Shown here: piece by piece, positions 26,565 to 36,430 of the stretch
Numbering within the stretch: the first letter of the stretch is position 1
Layout of the letters: every line of letters starts with the position of its first letter
Origin: Paenibacillus arenilitoris
GTDB taxonomy: Bacteria; Bacillota; Bacilli; Paenibacillales; Paenibacillaceae
Assembly (NCBI RefSeq): GCF_014705655.1
Contig: NZ_JACXIY010000002.1
Location: 1 to 64,000 of the forward strand
Length of the DNA stretch: 64,000 nucleotides
Direction: 5' to 3'
Made by a program: the position numbers and the translations under genes
The notes under the pieces: generated by a model
Databases searched by the model: none
The model's input: only the letters and a program-made list of their open reading frames with translations
What the model was told of the DNA's origin: nothing

Positions 26565-28565
26565 ATGCAGGATCAATTGCAAGCCGTAATGGGCCCGGAC
26601 GACGAGGCCTATTTCGAAGTGGAGACGCATGCGCCGGGTCCGGCCGGCAAGCTGCCGCTAACGCCGGAGCTGCTGCTGAACGCGCCGAGCGGCAACCTGT
26701 TCGGATGGAGCCAGAACGTCGGGATGGGCTGGCGGGCGGATCGATTGACGGGCAGAGAGGTACTCCTGTTAGGCACGCTCGGCGGCATCCGGGGCGAGGA
26801 CGGCACGCCTGTCGCGCTAGGTTATCATACCGGGCATTGGGAGATCGGACTTCTCATGAAAGCGGCCGCGGAAGAAATCGCGGCCGCCGGCAGCATCCCG
26901 TTCGCCGGCTACGTCAGCGATCCTTGCGACGGCCGCTCGCAGGGCACGCCGGGCATGTTCGATTCGCTGCCGTACCGCAACGACGCGGCGATGGTGATGC
27001 GCCGGCTGATCCGCTCGCTGCCGACGCGCGCGGCCGTCGTGGGCGTAGCCACCTGCGACAAAGGGCTGCCGGCGATGATGCTGGCGCTCGCCGGGATGAA
27101 GAAGCTTCCCGGCGTCATCGTGCCGGGCGGCGTTACGCTGCCGCCGACGCACGGCGAGGACGCCGGGAAGATTCAAACGATCGGCGCCCGTTACGCAAAC
27201 GGCGAGCTATCGCTCGAGGAAGCGGCCGATCTCGGCTGCCGCGCCTGCGCGACGCCGGGCGGAGGCTGCCAATTCCTCGGCACGGCGGGGACGGCGCAGG
27301 TCGTGGCCGAGGCGCTGGGCCTCACCGTGCCGCACGCCGCGCTGGCGCCTTCGGGCCAGCCCGTCTGGACGGCGATGGCGCGCCAATCCGCCCGCGCCGC
27401 GATGGCGCTTGCCGGCAGGGGGCTCGCGATGGAGGACCTGCTGACGGACGCGTCCATCCGCAACGCCATGGCGGTGCACGCCGCCTTCGGCGGCTCCACC
27501 AACCTGCTGCTGCATATCCCCGCGATCGCCCATGCGGCGGGTCTCGCGGCGCCTGACGCCGGGGATTGGGCGGCGGTCAACCGGAGCGTCCCGCGGCTGG
27601 TCAGCGTGCTGCCGAACGGTCCCGTCCCGCATCCGACGGTGCGCGTGTTTCTCGCCGGGGGCGTGCCGGAAGTCATGCTGCATCTACGGCGTCTCGGCGT
27701 GCTGGACCAGAGCGTGCTTACGGCGGCGGGGCTCACCCTCGGCGAGACGCTCGACTGGTGGGAGTCATCCGAGCGGCGCCGGCGCATGCGCGCCTACCTC
27801 GCCGATCGCGAAGGCATCGATCCGGATACCGTCATTTACAGCCCGGACCGGGCGAAGGAGGCCGGCTTGACGCCGACCGTCACGTTCCCGACCGGCAACC
27901 TCGCGCCGGAGGGCTCCGTCATCAAGTCGACGGCCATCGATCCGTCGGCGCTTGACGCGGACGGCGTATTCCGGCATGTCGGCCGGGTGAAAGTATTCAC
28001 GACCGAACGCGAAGCGATCCGCGCGATCAAGACCGGCGGCATTGCCGCCGGCGACATCCTGGCGCTTATCGGGCGCGGGCCGTCGGGAACGGGGATGGAG
28101 GAGACGTACCAACTGACGTCGGCGCTGAAGCATCTGTCCTTCGGCAGGCAGGTGTCGCTCCTGACCGACGCCCGGTTCTCCGGCGTGTCGACCGGCGCCT
28201 GCATCGGCCACATCGGGCCCGAAGCGCTCGCTGGAGGTCCGGTCGGCCGGCTTCGCGACGGCGATTGGGTCGACATCCGCGTCGATACGCGCGGGCTGGA
28301 GGGATGGATCCATATGGTCGGCTGCGGCGAGCGGCCGGATACGCCGGACGCAGGTTCGGCCGTCCTCGCCGGAAGGCCGCCGCATCCCGGCCTCGCGGAG
28401 GATCCGGATTTGCCGGACGACTCCCGTCTATGGGCCGCGCTGCAGTCGGTCAGCGGCGGAACGTGGAAGGGCTGCGTTTACGATACGGACCGCATCATCA
28501 AGACGCTGGAAGCGGGCATGCGCGCGCTTGCCGCGGAAGACGGCAAAGCAGAATCGATCCTATAA
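26565..28565 (+). CDS. YjhG/YagF-type sugar-acid dehydratase (IlvD/Edd family)
   Basis: A 666-residue dehydratase of the IlvD/Edd superfamily, matching the long YjhG/YagF group (E. coli D-xylonate dehydratases). Cluster-ligand cysteines are visible in [29 protein letters not shown] and [16 protein letters not shown]; the C-terminal domain contains [20 protein letters not shown]. It would dehydrate D-xylonate or a related aldonate to the 2-keto-3-deoxy acid, the first step of this pathway. Start: ATG at 26565, eight bases after GGAGGGG. It follows the dehydrogenase by 17 bases and ends before a strong terminator. Confidence 0.88.
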   Translation: MQDQLQAVMGPDDEAYFEVETHAPGPAGKLPLTPELLLNAPSGNLFGWSQNVGMGWRADRLTGREVLLLGTLGGIRGEDGTPVALGYHTGHWEIGLLMKAAAEEIAAAGSIPFAGYVSDPCDGRSQGTPGMFDSLPYRNDAAMVMRRLIRSLPTRAAVVGVATCDKGLPAMMLALAGMKKLPGVIVPGGVTLPPTHGEDAGKIQTIGARYANGELSLEEAADLGCRACATPGGGCQFLGTAGTAQVVAEALGLTVPHAALAPSGQPVWTAMARQSARAAMALAGRGLAMEDLLTDASIRNAMAVHAAFGGSTNLLLHIPAIAHAAGLAAPDAGDWAAVNRSVPRLVSVLPNGPVPHPTVRVFLAGGVPEVMLHLRRLGVLDQSVLTAAGLTLGETLDWWESSERRRRMRAYLADREGIDPDTVIYSPDRAKEAGLTPTVTFPTGNLAPEGSVIKSTAIDPSALDADGVFRHVGRVKVFTTEREAIRAIKTGGIAAGDILALIGRGPSGTGMEETYQLTSALKHLSFGRQVSLLTDARFSGVSTGACIGHIGPEALAGGPVGRLRDGDWVDIRVDTRGLEGWIHMVGCGERPDTPDAGSAVLAGRPPHPGLAEDPDLPDDSRLWAALQSVSGGTWKGCVYDTDRIIKTLEAGMRALAAEDGKAESIL

Positions 28566-28584
28566 CGCGTACATCCAATAACAA

Positions 28585-28619
28585 GCGGCAGCCGGATTAA
28601 CCGGACTGCCGGTTTTTTT
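28585..28619 (+). terminator. Intrinsic terminator of the Weimberg-type operon
   Basis: GGCAG-CCGG-ATTAA-CCGG-A-CTGCC is followed by GG and seven T residues, about 20 bases after the dehydratase stop. Confidence 0.9.
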
Positions 28620-28690
28620 CGTTCGGCAACAAATCGGGCGCGGGAGATTCGATACCGGTAGCTGGAAGAACAGAGGCATTCGACCGCATC

Positions 28691-28733
28691 AAATAGAGGA
28701 AGGCCGTCCCAAAGCGACGGCCTTCCTCTATTT
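28691..28733. terminator. Bidirectional 18-bp perfect-stem terminator
   Basis: AAATAGAGGAAGGCCGTC and GACGGCCTTCCTCTATTT pair perfectly around a 7-base loop. The A-rich and T-rich ends supply a short T tract on both strands. It lies between convergent genes and touches the stop codon of the CorC-like gene. Confidence 0.85.
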
Positions 28734-30033
28734 AATGCGCCGCCGGCGCTTCCGCGCCGACGACAAGCTCGATCTTCTTGATGCGATGCTTTTCCCTTTC
28801 CCGAACGATGAGCGTAACCGGGCCGTGAAGGAACTGTTCGCCTTTTTGCAGGTCGGGGCTTTGGGTGAACAGCCAGCCGCCAATCGTATCCACTTCGGCG
28901 TCATCGATGGAGATGCCGGGCAGCTGATTGATTTCGTCGATTAACGTATTGCCTTGGACAAGGTAGCGGTCATCGCCGATTTTCTCGATCGGCTTTTTCT
29001 CGTCCGCGTCGAATTCGTCCCGGATCTCTCCGACGATCTCCTCCAATATGTCCTCGATCGTGATCAGGCCGGAGGTGCCGCCGTATTCATCGAGAAGCAA
29101 AGCGATATGGACGCGCTGCTGCTGCATTTTGGTCAGCAATGTCTTGATCGGCGTCACTTCCGGTACGGTCAGAAGCGGCTGAATGAGCGATTTCATATCG
29201 AAATCCGGTTCGTTCCCGTACTGCAGAAAAAATTGCTTCGTATTGATGAAGCCGATCATGTTGTCCTTGCTCCCGCTTGCGACCGGGAAGCGCGTGTATT
29301 GCTCCTTCTTGATAATCGCGATGATCTCCGCGAGCGAGTTGTCCGTGTACAAGCAGGCCATGTCGGTGCGGGGTACCATGATTTCTCTTGCCAGAAGCTC
29401 GTCGAAGGCGAATATGTTGCTTACGTAGCCGTATTCGGTTTTGTTGATTTTCCCGCTCTCGTAGCTTTCCGACAAAATAATCCGAATCTCTTCCTCGGAG
29501 TGGGCGTCTTCGTGCTCGCTCGCTCCTCTTAAGCCGAACAGCCGCACGAGCGCGTTGGCCGATCCGTTGAGCGCCCAAATAATCGGATACATCAGCTTAT
29601 AGAAGAAGATAATGAGCGGCGCGGTCCAGACCGATACCAGCTCCGCTTTCTGAATGGCAATCGATTTGGGCGCCAATTCGCCTACGACGACGTGAAGGAA
29701 CGTAATCAAAGCGAACGCAATGGCGAAGGAGACGATGTGGCCGGCGTTTTCGCCGAGTCCGATTTGTTGGAACAGCGGATACAGCAGCTTTTCGACCGTC
29801 GGTTCGCCCAGCCAGCCAAGTCCCAATGCGGTAATCGTAATGCCTAGCTGACACGCCGACAAATACCCGTCAAGATTGGATGTTACCTTCCGAACGGCTA
29901 AAGCGTTCTTCCTTCCCTCGATCACCATCTGATCGACGCGGCTGGCCCGAAGCTTCACGATCGCGAATTCGGTGGCGACGAAAAAGGCGGTGAGCGCGAT
30001 CAGAATAATGATGAGTACGATATTGAGAGTCAT
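28732..30033 (-). CDS. Hemolysin/CorC-family membrane protein (CNNM plus CBS pair)
   Basis: A 433-residue protein. It has an N-terminal CNNM/DUF21 membrane domain (four hydrophobic segments; motif LSACQLGITITALGLGWLGEP), a tandem CBS pair (about 200-330, with LAREIMVPRTDM and LLDEYGGTSGLITIEDILEEIVGEI) and a C-terminal CorC_HlyC ligand domain (DAEVDTIGGWLF). Members act in Mg2+ or Co2+ export and tolerance (B. subtilis YhdP/MpfA type). The ATG follows CTGGAGGT. The upstream region shared with the DUF3231 gene contains a 20-bp palindrome. Confidence 0.9.
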   Translation of the reverse strand: MTLNIVLIIILIALTAFFVATEFAIVKLRASRVDQMVIEGRKNALAVRKVTSNLDGYLSACQLGITITALGLGWLGEPTVEKLLYPLFQQIGLGENAGHIVSFAIAFALITFLHVVVGELAPKSIAIQKAELVSVWTAPLIIFFYKLMYPIIWALNGSANALVRLFGLRGASEHEDAHSEEEIRIILSESYESGKINKTEYGYVSNIFAFDELLAREIMVPRTDMACLYTDNSLAEIIAIIKKEQYTRFPVASGSKDNMIGFINTKQFFLQYGNEPDFDMKSLIQPLLTVPEVTPIKTLLTKMQQQRVHIALLLDEYGGTSGLITIEDILEEIVGEIRDEFDADEKKPIEKIGDDRYLVQGNTLIDEINQLPGISIDDAEVDTIGGWLFTQSPDLQKGEQFLHGPVTLIVREREKHRIKKIELVVGAEAPAAH

Positions 30034-30068
30034 AATTTACCTCCAGTAATAATTTGAACTAATCATAG

Positions 30069-30088
30069 ATAAGTTCATATGAACTTAT
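30069..30088. promoter_or_regulatory. Perfect 20-bp palindrome between divergent genes
   Basis: ATAAGTTCATATGAACTTAT is a perfect 20-bp dyad, 35 bases upstream of the CorC-like start and about 220 bases upstream of the divergent DUF3231 gene. A half-site-like TTTGAAC lies at about 30051-30058. It looks like the operator of a dimeric repressor. No regulator gene is adjacent. Confidence 0.65.
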
Positions 30089-30304
30089 TATAGGATTTAT
30101 TTATAAGATCTTCAAATTCGATATTCCTCCAAAAAACGCTCAAAATCGCGAAATGAACGATTATTGCCGCATCATTTCATTCATTTCCTATGCAGGGTAA
30201 TAGTACGTCCCGATAGATCGCTCCTGCTCGCACGACGATGACATGAATATTATTCGCCTGGAGGAGCAACCTTATTAAACACGTTCGAGAAATTGGAGGG
30301 CATC

Positions 30305-31318
30305 ATGGAAACCGAACATAACATTCGTTTAACGTCGACGGAAATCGCCGCGCTTTGGACGACTTATCAGAACGATACGTTGGCCAAATGCGTATTGAGC
30401 TACTTTCTCAGCAAAGTCGAGGATAAGGAAATTAAAGGAGTCGTTGAATTGGCGCTGTCGATTTCCGAGACGCATATCGGGCAGTTGACGGAGCTGTTTC
30501 AATCCGAGAATTTCCCGATTCCGCTCGGGTTTACCGGCGAAGACGTGAACGTGAATGCGAGGCGCCTCTTCTCGGACAGCTTCTTTCTGTATTACATCAA
30601 AAATATGTCCAAGGTCGGCCTGACGACGTACGGCATGACGTATTCCATGGCATCGCGCGCCGATACCCGGACGTTCTTCGGCGACGCGCTTCGAGAGACG
30701 ATGACGCTCGATAAAAAAGTTACCCAAGTGCTGCAAAACAAAGGCTTATACATTAGGCCGCCTTCCATTCCGACCCCGGACCATATCGATTTCGTGAAAA
30801 ACCAATCGTTCCTGTTCGGCGGATTTTTCGGATTCGGGGAGAAGCGTCCTCTGTTATCGATGGAAATCGGTCAATTGTTCGCCAATATTCAAACGAATTC
30901 GCTCGGCAAAGCTTTGCTCATGGGATTCGCCCAAGTCGTCAGGTCGCAGGAAATACGCGACTATTTGCTGACGGGCAAAGAAATTTCGAACAACCATATC
31001 AAATCGTTTTCCGAGACATGCCTCGACGAGGATATCCCGGTGCCGATGACTTGGGATCCGGACGTGATGGACTCCACGGAACCTCCGTTTTCCGATAAAC
31101 TCATTCTGTTCCATGTATCGTTGCTGGTTACCGCAGGCACGGCGAACTACGCCGTATCCATGGCCGCGAGCCCGAGGAAGGACGTGGCCGCGAACTACGT
31201 CAAGCTCACTGCCGAGATTGCGGCCTATGCGAATCATGGCGCCAAGCTCATGATCGAAAACGGATGGCTCGAGGAACCGCCGCAGTCGCCGGACCGCAGG
31301 AAGCTGGTTAAAGCTTGA
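30305..31318 (+). CDS. DUF3231 family protein (two-domain)
   Basis: A 337-residue protein made of two similar all-helical halves (about 1-165 and 170-337). Each half contains the pattern in which a helix with LWTTYQND or ALLMGFAQV is followed by a segment ending in IPVP or IPLGF. This is the DUF3231 family, common in Bacillales, with a ferritin-like helical layout; members are expressed during sporulation in some species but function is unknown. The ATG at 30305 follows GGAGGG; the upstream TTG at 30293 lies in front of that site and was rejected. Two terminators follow. Confidence 0.82.
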   Translation: METEHNIRLTSTEIAALWTTYQNDTLAKCVLSYFLSKVEDKEIKGVVELALSISETHIGQLTELFQSENFPIPLGFTGEDVNVNARRLFSDSFFLYYIKNMSKVGLTTYGMTYSMASRADTRTFFGDALRETMTLDKKVTQVLQNKGLYIRPPSIPTPDHIDFVKNQSFLFGGFFGFGEKRPLLSMEIGQLFANIQTNSLGKALLMGFAQVVRSQEIRDYLLTGKEISNNHIKSFSETCLDEDIPVPMTWDPDVMDSTEPPFSDKLILFHVSLLVTAGTANYAVSMAASPRKDVAANYVKLTAEIAAYANHGAKLMIENGWLEEPPQSPDRRKLVKA

Positions 31319-31337
31319 AGCGAGAAAGAGGAGATAG

Positions 31338-31369
31338 AAGCCCGCCGACCGTTGGTCGGCGGGCTTCTT
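31338..31369 (+). terminator. Intrinsic terminator after the DUF3231 gene
   Basis: AAGCCCGCCGACC-GTT-GGTCGGCGGGCTT is a perfect 13-bp stem followed by CTTGCG. The T tract is short. Confidence 0.7.
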
Positions 31370-31404
31370 GCGTAAACACCGGAAATGAGAAGCACGAACC
31401 CATC

Positions 31405-31432
31405 AAAAACTGCGCCGTACGGCGCGGTTTTT
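31405..31432. terminator. Second, bidirectional terminator
   Basis: AAAAACTGCGCC-GTAC-GGCGCGGTTTTT forms a hairpin with A and T tracts on both sides, so it could end transcription from either direction. Confidence 0.75.
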
Positions 31433-31524
31433 GTCGATTCGGCTGCCAAATATCATTGACCCTGTCGCGGCAGGAAGGTAGGATGATAGTAATATAGATG
31501 ATTTTGGAAGGGAGGCATGCAGCT

Positions 31525-32406
31525 TTGTCGCTGGGACATCTGAGGGGGACCTACGGGTTTCGGTTTGCCGAATCGCCCGATCGGCCGCTGTGCGGGCTGT
31601 TCGCCGTAGGGCATGAACGGGAGAGCAGCGCCGCTTACGATTGGAACGGACTGACGCGAACGGACGGGCCGCTGCTGCTCTTTCAGTATACGCTGGACGG
31701 ATACGGGGAAGTCGAGATCGACGGACGCCTCTACCGGCCCGAGCCGGGCAGAGCCTTCCTCGTGGAGATCCCGGGCAATCATCGTTACCGTCTTCCCGCC
31801 GGATCGGCAGCCTGGGAATTTCTCTATATCCTGCTTCGTCCGCGGCTAGTCGGCCCGCTGTGGGACGAAGCCAAGACCAGGCTTGGCGAGCTGCCCTACT
31901 TGCCGCAAGGCAGCGGTCCGATTGCCGCGCTGAACGATCTGTACCGGGAAGCGAGGGCGGGGCGAATTACGGACCCGTACGCCGCTTCCTCGCACGCCTA
32001 CCGATTCATGATGGAGCTGGCGCGTTTCTCGGCGAACAAAGGCATGACGGACGCGATGTGGCCGCCGGCCGTAAAGGATGCCGTCCGGTACATGGAGCGG
32101 CATTTCGACCGAATGATCGGACAGGAGCAGCTGTCCATGGAGCTGGGCGTGTCCAAATACCATTTTCTCCGCACGTTTGCCCGGTTCGTCGGCATGACGC
32201 CGGGCGAGTACTTAAGCCGGATACGAATCCAGAAGGCGGTCGAGCTGCTCCGCCAAACGGACCGGAGCATCGAACAAATCGCCGCTTCCGTGGGCTATTC
32301 GAGCGGCAGCTACTTTATCAAAGTGTTCCGCAAGCTGACCGGCCAAACCCCCGCCCAATTCCGTTCGGGCACCGAGCTTCCTTACAGCCGTCTCTTCTTC
32401 GATTGA
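31525..32406 (+). CDS. AraC-family regulator of the alpha-galactosidase gene
   Basis: About 293 residues. An N-terminal AraC-type sensor domain (about 30-110, with GYGEVEIDGRLYRPEPGRAFLVEIPGNHRY split over two strands) is followed by two helix-turn-helix motifs at about 190-285 (QLSMELGVSKYHFLRTF and IEQIAASVGYSSGSYFIKVF). A TTG start at 31525 is preferred because GGGAGG lies nine bases upstream; the ATG at 31498 has no ribosome binding site. It precedes a GH27 gene by 127 bases and probably activates it in response to a galactoside. Confidence 0.85.
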   Translation: MSLGHLRGTYGFRFAESPDRPLCGLFAVGHERESSAAYDWNGLTRTDGPLLLFQYTLDGYGEVEIDGRLYRPEPGRAFLVEIPGNHRYRLPAGSAAWEFLYILLRPRLVGPLWDEAKTRLGELPYLPQGSGPIAALNDLYREARAGRITDPYAASSHAYRFMMELARFSANKGMTDAMWPPAVKDAVRYMERHFDRMIGQEQLSMELGVSKYHFLRTFARFVGMTPGEYLSRIRIQKAVELLRQTDRSIEQIAASVGYSSGSYFIKVFRKLTGQTPAQFRSGTELPYSRLFFD

Positions 32407-32533
32407 AGGGCGGAACGGCAATATAGTGCTATTTATGAACCAAAATTACGGTGGATCATAATTATGCAAGCGGTTATTCTGATAGTAGGTTTGCAATATA
32501 TTACTATGGAATCGTATCTGAGGAGGTTAACGC

Positions 32534-33814
32534 ATGAATCATCGGGATTTTGCCCCGACTCCGCCCATGGGCTGGAACAGCTGGGACTGCTACGGCGCGA
32601 CCGTCACCGAGGAAGAGGTGCGCGGGAACGCCGATTATATGGCCCGCCATCTGAAGGAGTACGGCTGGGAGTATGTCGTCGTCGACATTCAATGGTACGA
32701 GCCCGGAGCGGTCTCCGACCTTTACCGGCCCTTCGTCCGTCTGGAAACCGACGCTTATTCGCGGCTCGTCCCCGCTGCGAACCGGTTCCCTTCCGCGGAA
32801 GGCGGCCGAGGGTTCAAGCCGCTGTCGGACTACGTGCACAGCCTTGGGCTAAAATTCGGCATCCATATTATGCGCGGCATTCCGCGCCAGGCGGTCCATG
32901 ACGATACGCCGATCAAGGGGACGGACAGGACGGCGCGCGACATCGCGCATACCTGCTCCTTCTGCGGGTGGAATACCGATATGTACGGCGTCGACGCCAA
33001 GAAGGAAGGCGCCCAGGAATACTACAATTCGTTATTCGAGCTCTATGCGGAGTGGGGCGTCGATTACGTCAAGGTTGACGATATCGCGGATTCGTGGCTG
33101 CACGGCGGGACGCATCTGGCGGAGATCGAACTGATCCGCAAGGCGATCGACCATGCCGGCAGGCCGATGGTGTTGAGCCTGTCGCCGGGACCGGCTCCCG
33201 TGAAGCATGCCGATTTCTTCGAGGCGAACGCCAATCTGTGGCGGATGACCGACGACTTCTGGGATCGATGGCCGCTTCTGCTGGATATGTTCGACCGCTG
33301 CGAGGCGTGGGAAGGGCGGCCGAAGCCGGGCAGCTGGCCGGATTGCGACATGCTGCCGCTCGGACGCATCGGCGTGCGCTGCTCGCATCCCGATCGAATG
33401 ACGAACTTTACGAAGGACGAGCAGTTGACGATGATGACGCTGTGGACGATCTTCCGCTCGCCGCTCATGTTCGGAGGCGAGATGCGCGACAACGACGAGT
33501 GGACGTTGTCGCTGCTGACGAACCGGGACGTGCTGCATATGCACCGCAGCAGCTTCGGCGCCCGCCGGGCGAGCCGCATCGGCGGCAAAGTCGTGTGGGT
33601 CGCCGAAGGGCCGGACGGGGAGCGCTACGCGGCTCTCTTCAATACGGGCGAGGAGGCGGCGGAAGTGTCCGTAACGCTTGCCGAGCTAGGCATAGACGGC
33701 GCGGCGGACGCGAAGGAGCTGTGGACCGGCAAGGCGCTCGGCCCGCTGAACGATGCGCTCTCGGCGGCGATTCCGCCGCACGGGGCGGCCTTGTACAGAC
33801 TGACCGCGGAATAA
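32534..33814 (+). CDS. Alpha-galactosidase, glycoside hydrolase family 27
   Basis: A 426-residue enzyme with the GH27 start PPMGWNSWDCYGATVTEEEV and the strand ending YVKVDD in which Asp182 is the probable nucleophile. The acid/base is expected in the later region WPDCDMLPLGRIG. The C-terminal 85 residues form the usual small beta domain. No signal peptide, so it probably acts in the cytoplasm on imported galacto-oligosaccharides. AGGAGG precedes the ATG. The clear regulator neighbour is the AraC gene upstream. Confidence 0.88.
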   Translation: MNHRDFAPTPPMGWNSWDCYGATVTEEEVRGNADYMARHLKEYGWEYVVVDIQWYEPGAVSDLYRPFVRLETDAYSRLVPAANRFPSAEGGRGFKPLSDYVHSLGLKFGIHIMRGIPRQAVHDDTPIKGTDRTARDIAHTCSFCGWNTDMYGVDAKKEGAQEYYNSLFELYAEWGVDYVKVDDIADSWLHGGTHLAEIELIRKAIDHAGRPMVLSLSPGPAPVKHADFFEANANLWRMTDDFWDRWPLLLDMFDRCEAWEGRPKPGSWPDCDMLPLGRIGVRCSHPDRMTNFTKDEQLTMMTLWTIFRSPLMFGGEMRDNDEWTLSLLTNRDVLHMHRSSFGARRASRIGGKVVWVAEGPDGERYAALFNTGEEAAEVSVTLAELGIDGAADAKELWTGKALGPLNDALSAAIPPHGAALYRLTAE

Positions 33815-33917
33815 TCGTACCCGATTTTAATAATTTTCATTTCCCTATTTCATCTTGCGCTAAGGTTTGCCCGCTACAATTTGAATATCATTTGCAATGA
33901 AGAATTGAGGGGGAGCG

Positions 33918-35189
33918 ATGATTAATCCGCAAGAGGGAAATGGAAGAAAGGCGTCCGAGCCGGATATTCGCCGGAAAAAAGAACGGATCGAAGAAGTGAC
34001 GCTGCTTCGCGCGTTCGCCTTTCTGGCGATAACGCTCCAGCACTGCATAGCGGAATATATTTACCGGCCGGACATTATGCAGGCGGACTCGATCATGCTG
34101 GCGATGCTGTTTCATTTCACCCGGTTCGGAACGCCGACGTTCGTGTTCCTGTCCGGTCTCATCCTATTTTACAATTACAGCGGGAAGCTGGATTATCGTT
34201 CGTTCATTCGCAAAAGGTTCGGCGATATTTTCGTTCCTTTCCTATGCTGGACGTTTGTTTATTGGATCGCGGTGGAAGGGGTTATCGGCTCCAAGCTGAT
34301 GCAGCCTTCGGCTTGGCCGAATATTTTCCTGCAGCTCGTCAAGCCGACTAACGGCTACCATCTGTGGTTTATTGTAATGATCTTTCAGTTTTATTTGTTA
34401 TTCCCGCTGTTTTCCAAGGCGGTCGCATCGTTCCGGAAGCGTCTGCCCCTCCATTCGGAAGGAGGAGCGTTCCGAATGGCCTTGTGGGCATCCGTTGCGC
34501 TCTGCCTGACGTACGGCGCGCTACTGTGGCTGTCCTATTACAAAATGCCCGGCTGGGCCGCTTCCGCGGACGGTTTCTGGGCAGGGCTGATCACGTACCG
34601 TTCTTATTATTTCGTCATGTACGTCTTCTACTTCCTGATCGGCGGCGTATGCGCCTTCGGCCTGGCCAGGTTTCGGGCGTTTGCGGCCGATGCGATGGGG
34701 TGGACGACGTTCGTGTTCATCGGGGCTTATATTTGGCTCGGTTACGATGTACTGCGCTTCTCGACGGAGCGGATGAATTTGCAGGTTTCCAACTATTTAA
34801 AACCTACCACGTTCCTGATCATCGTCTCCCAGCTGCTTCTGCTGTACGGGTTCGCGCTCCTACTACAGAAACGCAAGGGCGCGCTTTACCGCATGCTGCG
34901 GTTTATCGGCCGACATTCGTTCGGCGGATTTCTGTCCCACGCGTTCGTGCTTATGCTGGCGAGCGCGGTAACGCGGCCCATGACGCTAAGCGGGGCCCAT
35001 CTGCCGGCGGCGTTGATCACGTTCGTCCTGGTTGCGGCTGGCGCGATCGGACTAGCCAGTCTGCTCGGCAAGCTGCCCTTCGGACGATGGCTGGTCGGGC
35101 CTGCGGGCCGCCGCAAGCCGAAATCGGCTGCTGCGGACCGGTCCGCAGCGGAAAGTCTGGAGGGTTTAAAAGGTTCCATAAGAGGCTGA
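33918..35189 (+). CDS. Integral membrane acyltransferase (Acyltransferase_3 family)
   Basis: A 423-residue protein with about ten transmembrane segments. The conserved His of the family is in ITLQHCIAEY at the end of the first helix, followed by FGTPTFVFLSGLILFYNY and a basic RSFIRKRFGDIFVPFLCW segment. Such enzymes O-acetylate surface sugars or exopolysaccharides. GAGGGGGAG precedes the ATG. It is transcribed alone between a GH27 gene and a transporter operon, so its target is not indicated by context. Confidence 0.85.
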   Translation: MINPQEGNGRKASEPDIRRKKERIEEVTLLRAFAFLAITLQHCIAEYIYRPDIMQADSIMLAMLFHFTRFGTPTFVFLSGLILFYNYSGKLDYRSFIRKRFGDIFVPFLCWTFVYWIAVEGVIGSKLMQPSAWPNIFLQLVKPTNGYHLWFIVMIFQFYLLFPLFSKAVASFRKRLPLHSEGGAFRMALWASVALCLTYGALLWLSYYKMPGWAASADGFWAGLITYRSYYFVMYVFYFLIGGVCAFGLARFRAFAADAMGWTTFVFIGAYIWLGYDVLRFSTERMNLQVSNYLKPTTFLIIVSQLLLLYGFALLLQKRKGALYRMLRFIGRHSFGGFLSHAFVLMLASAVTRPMTLSGAHLPAALITFVLVAAGAIGLASLLGKLPFGRWLVGPAGRRKPKSAAADRSAAESLEGLKGSIRG

Positions 35190-35210
35190 GCGAATTTGCT
35201 CAGCTTTTTT
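35185..35210 (+). terminator. Intrinsic terminator after the acyltransferase gene
   Basis: GCTGAGC-GAATTT-GCTCAGC followed by six T residues; the stem includes the stop codon of the gene. Confidence 0.88.
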
Positions 35211-35447
35211 ATTTAGGAGAAGCTCCATATCTGCCCGAAGGATGCGGTTAAATTCGTACGATCCCCTGCAAAGAATGGTAATCGCTTCTATTATCTGAAG
35301 GCTGCAGCTCTGAATCGATAAGCGTTATCCCGCGTGTGCCGTGTGTTAGGCAGATGGTTTGATCAGTACTATTGCCTGTCGGAGCCCTGAAATTTATAGT
35401 TGGAGTGTGATCGATGCGCACAACATACATGCAGAGGAGGAGGACGG

Positions 35448-36410
35448 ATGAAGGGGCAACAGGCGGTTCGGCTGCAAAGCAATCAGGAGCGCCATTCGAT
35501 GAAGCAAGCATTGCTTCTGAAGGATCTGATACGGGACCGATGGCTGTATTTGATTCTTTTGCCAGGCCTATTGTACTTTGTTGTTTTCAAATACGTTCCG
35601 ATGTTCGGCCTGATAATGGCGTTTGAACATTATCAGCCGCATTTGGGTTTTCTGAACAGTCCCTGGGCAGGATTCAAGCATTTTGAACGATTTTTCACCG
35701 AGCCTCAGTTTTGGATGCTGTTCCGCAATACGATTCTGTTAGCGATTTATAATTTGGTGTTTTTCTTTCCGCTCCCGATTATACTGGCGCTCATGCTGAA
35801 CGAAGTCCGCCAGAAGCTGTTTAAACGGTTTGCTCAGACCTTGCTCTATTTGCCGCACTTCGTATCATGGGTCGTAGCGGTCGGCATTTTCTATATCCTG
35901 TTTACGACGGAAGGCGGCATCGTGAACGAATTCATTGCAAGGCTCGGCTTTGAAAAAATTCCGTTTATGCTTAGCGAAGACTGGTTCAGAACGATGATTG
36001 TCAGCCAGTCGATCTGGAAGGAAGCGGGATGGGGCACGATTATATTCCTCGCTGCGCTCGCCGGCGTCGATCTTCAGCTTTATGAGGCTGCCCGCATGGA
36101 TGGAGCAGGCCGCTGGCGTCAGCTTTGGCATATTACGCTTCCGGCCATTCGCAGCACGATCGTCATTTTGTTTATTTTGCGGCTCGGCTCTTTTCTGGAT
36201 ACGGGGTTTGAGCACATCTTCCTGATGCTGAACTCGATGAACCGGGAAGTCGGAGAGGTGTTCGATACGTACGTATACATGAAGGGCTTGACGCAGGGGC
36301 AGTACAGCTACAGCGCCGCAGTCGGGCTGTTCAAATCGCTGGTCGGGCTCGTGCTTGTGCTCGGAGCCAACTGGGCGGCGAAGAAGTTCGGCGAAGAAGG
36401 CATTTACTAG
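35448..36410 (+). CDS. Sugar ABC transporter permease, LplB type (second system)
   Basis: A 320-residue permease with six hydrophobic segments and the EAA loop (LYEAARMDGAGRWRQLWHITLP). It heads an operon of two permeases and a binding lipoprotein; in the 18-22 kb system the lipoprotein comes first. The ATG at 35448 follows AGGAGGAGGACGG. A longer frame from 35400 was rejected because it has no ribosome binding site. The 258-base stretch upstream holds no gene and no clear cre site. No ATPase is encoded nearby. Confidence 0.92.
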   Translation: MKGQQAVRLQSNQERHSMKQALLLKDLIRDRWLYLILLPGLLYFVVFKYVPMFGLIMAFEHYQPHLGFLNSPWAGFKHFERFFTEPQFWMLFRNTILLAIYNLVFFFPLPIILALMLNEVRQKLFKRFAQTLLYLPHFVSWVVAVGIFYILFTTEGGIVNEFIARLGFEKIPFMLSEDWFRTMIVSQSIWKEAGWGTIIFLAALAGVDLQLYEAARMDGAGRWRQLWHITLPAIRSTIVILFILRLGSFLDTGFEHIFLMLNSMNREVGEVFDTYVYMKGLTQGQYSYSAAVGLFKSLVGLVLVLGANWAAKKFGEEGIY

Positions 36411-36430
36411 AAGCGTCGGGAGGTGCCGCT

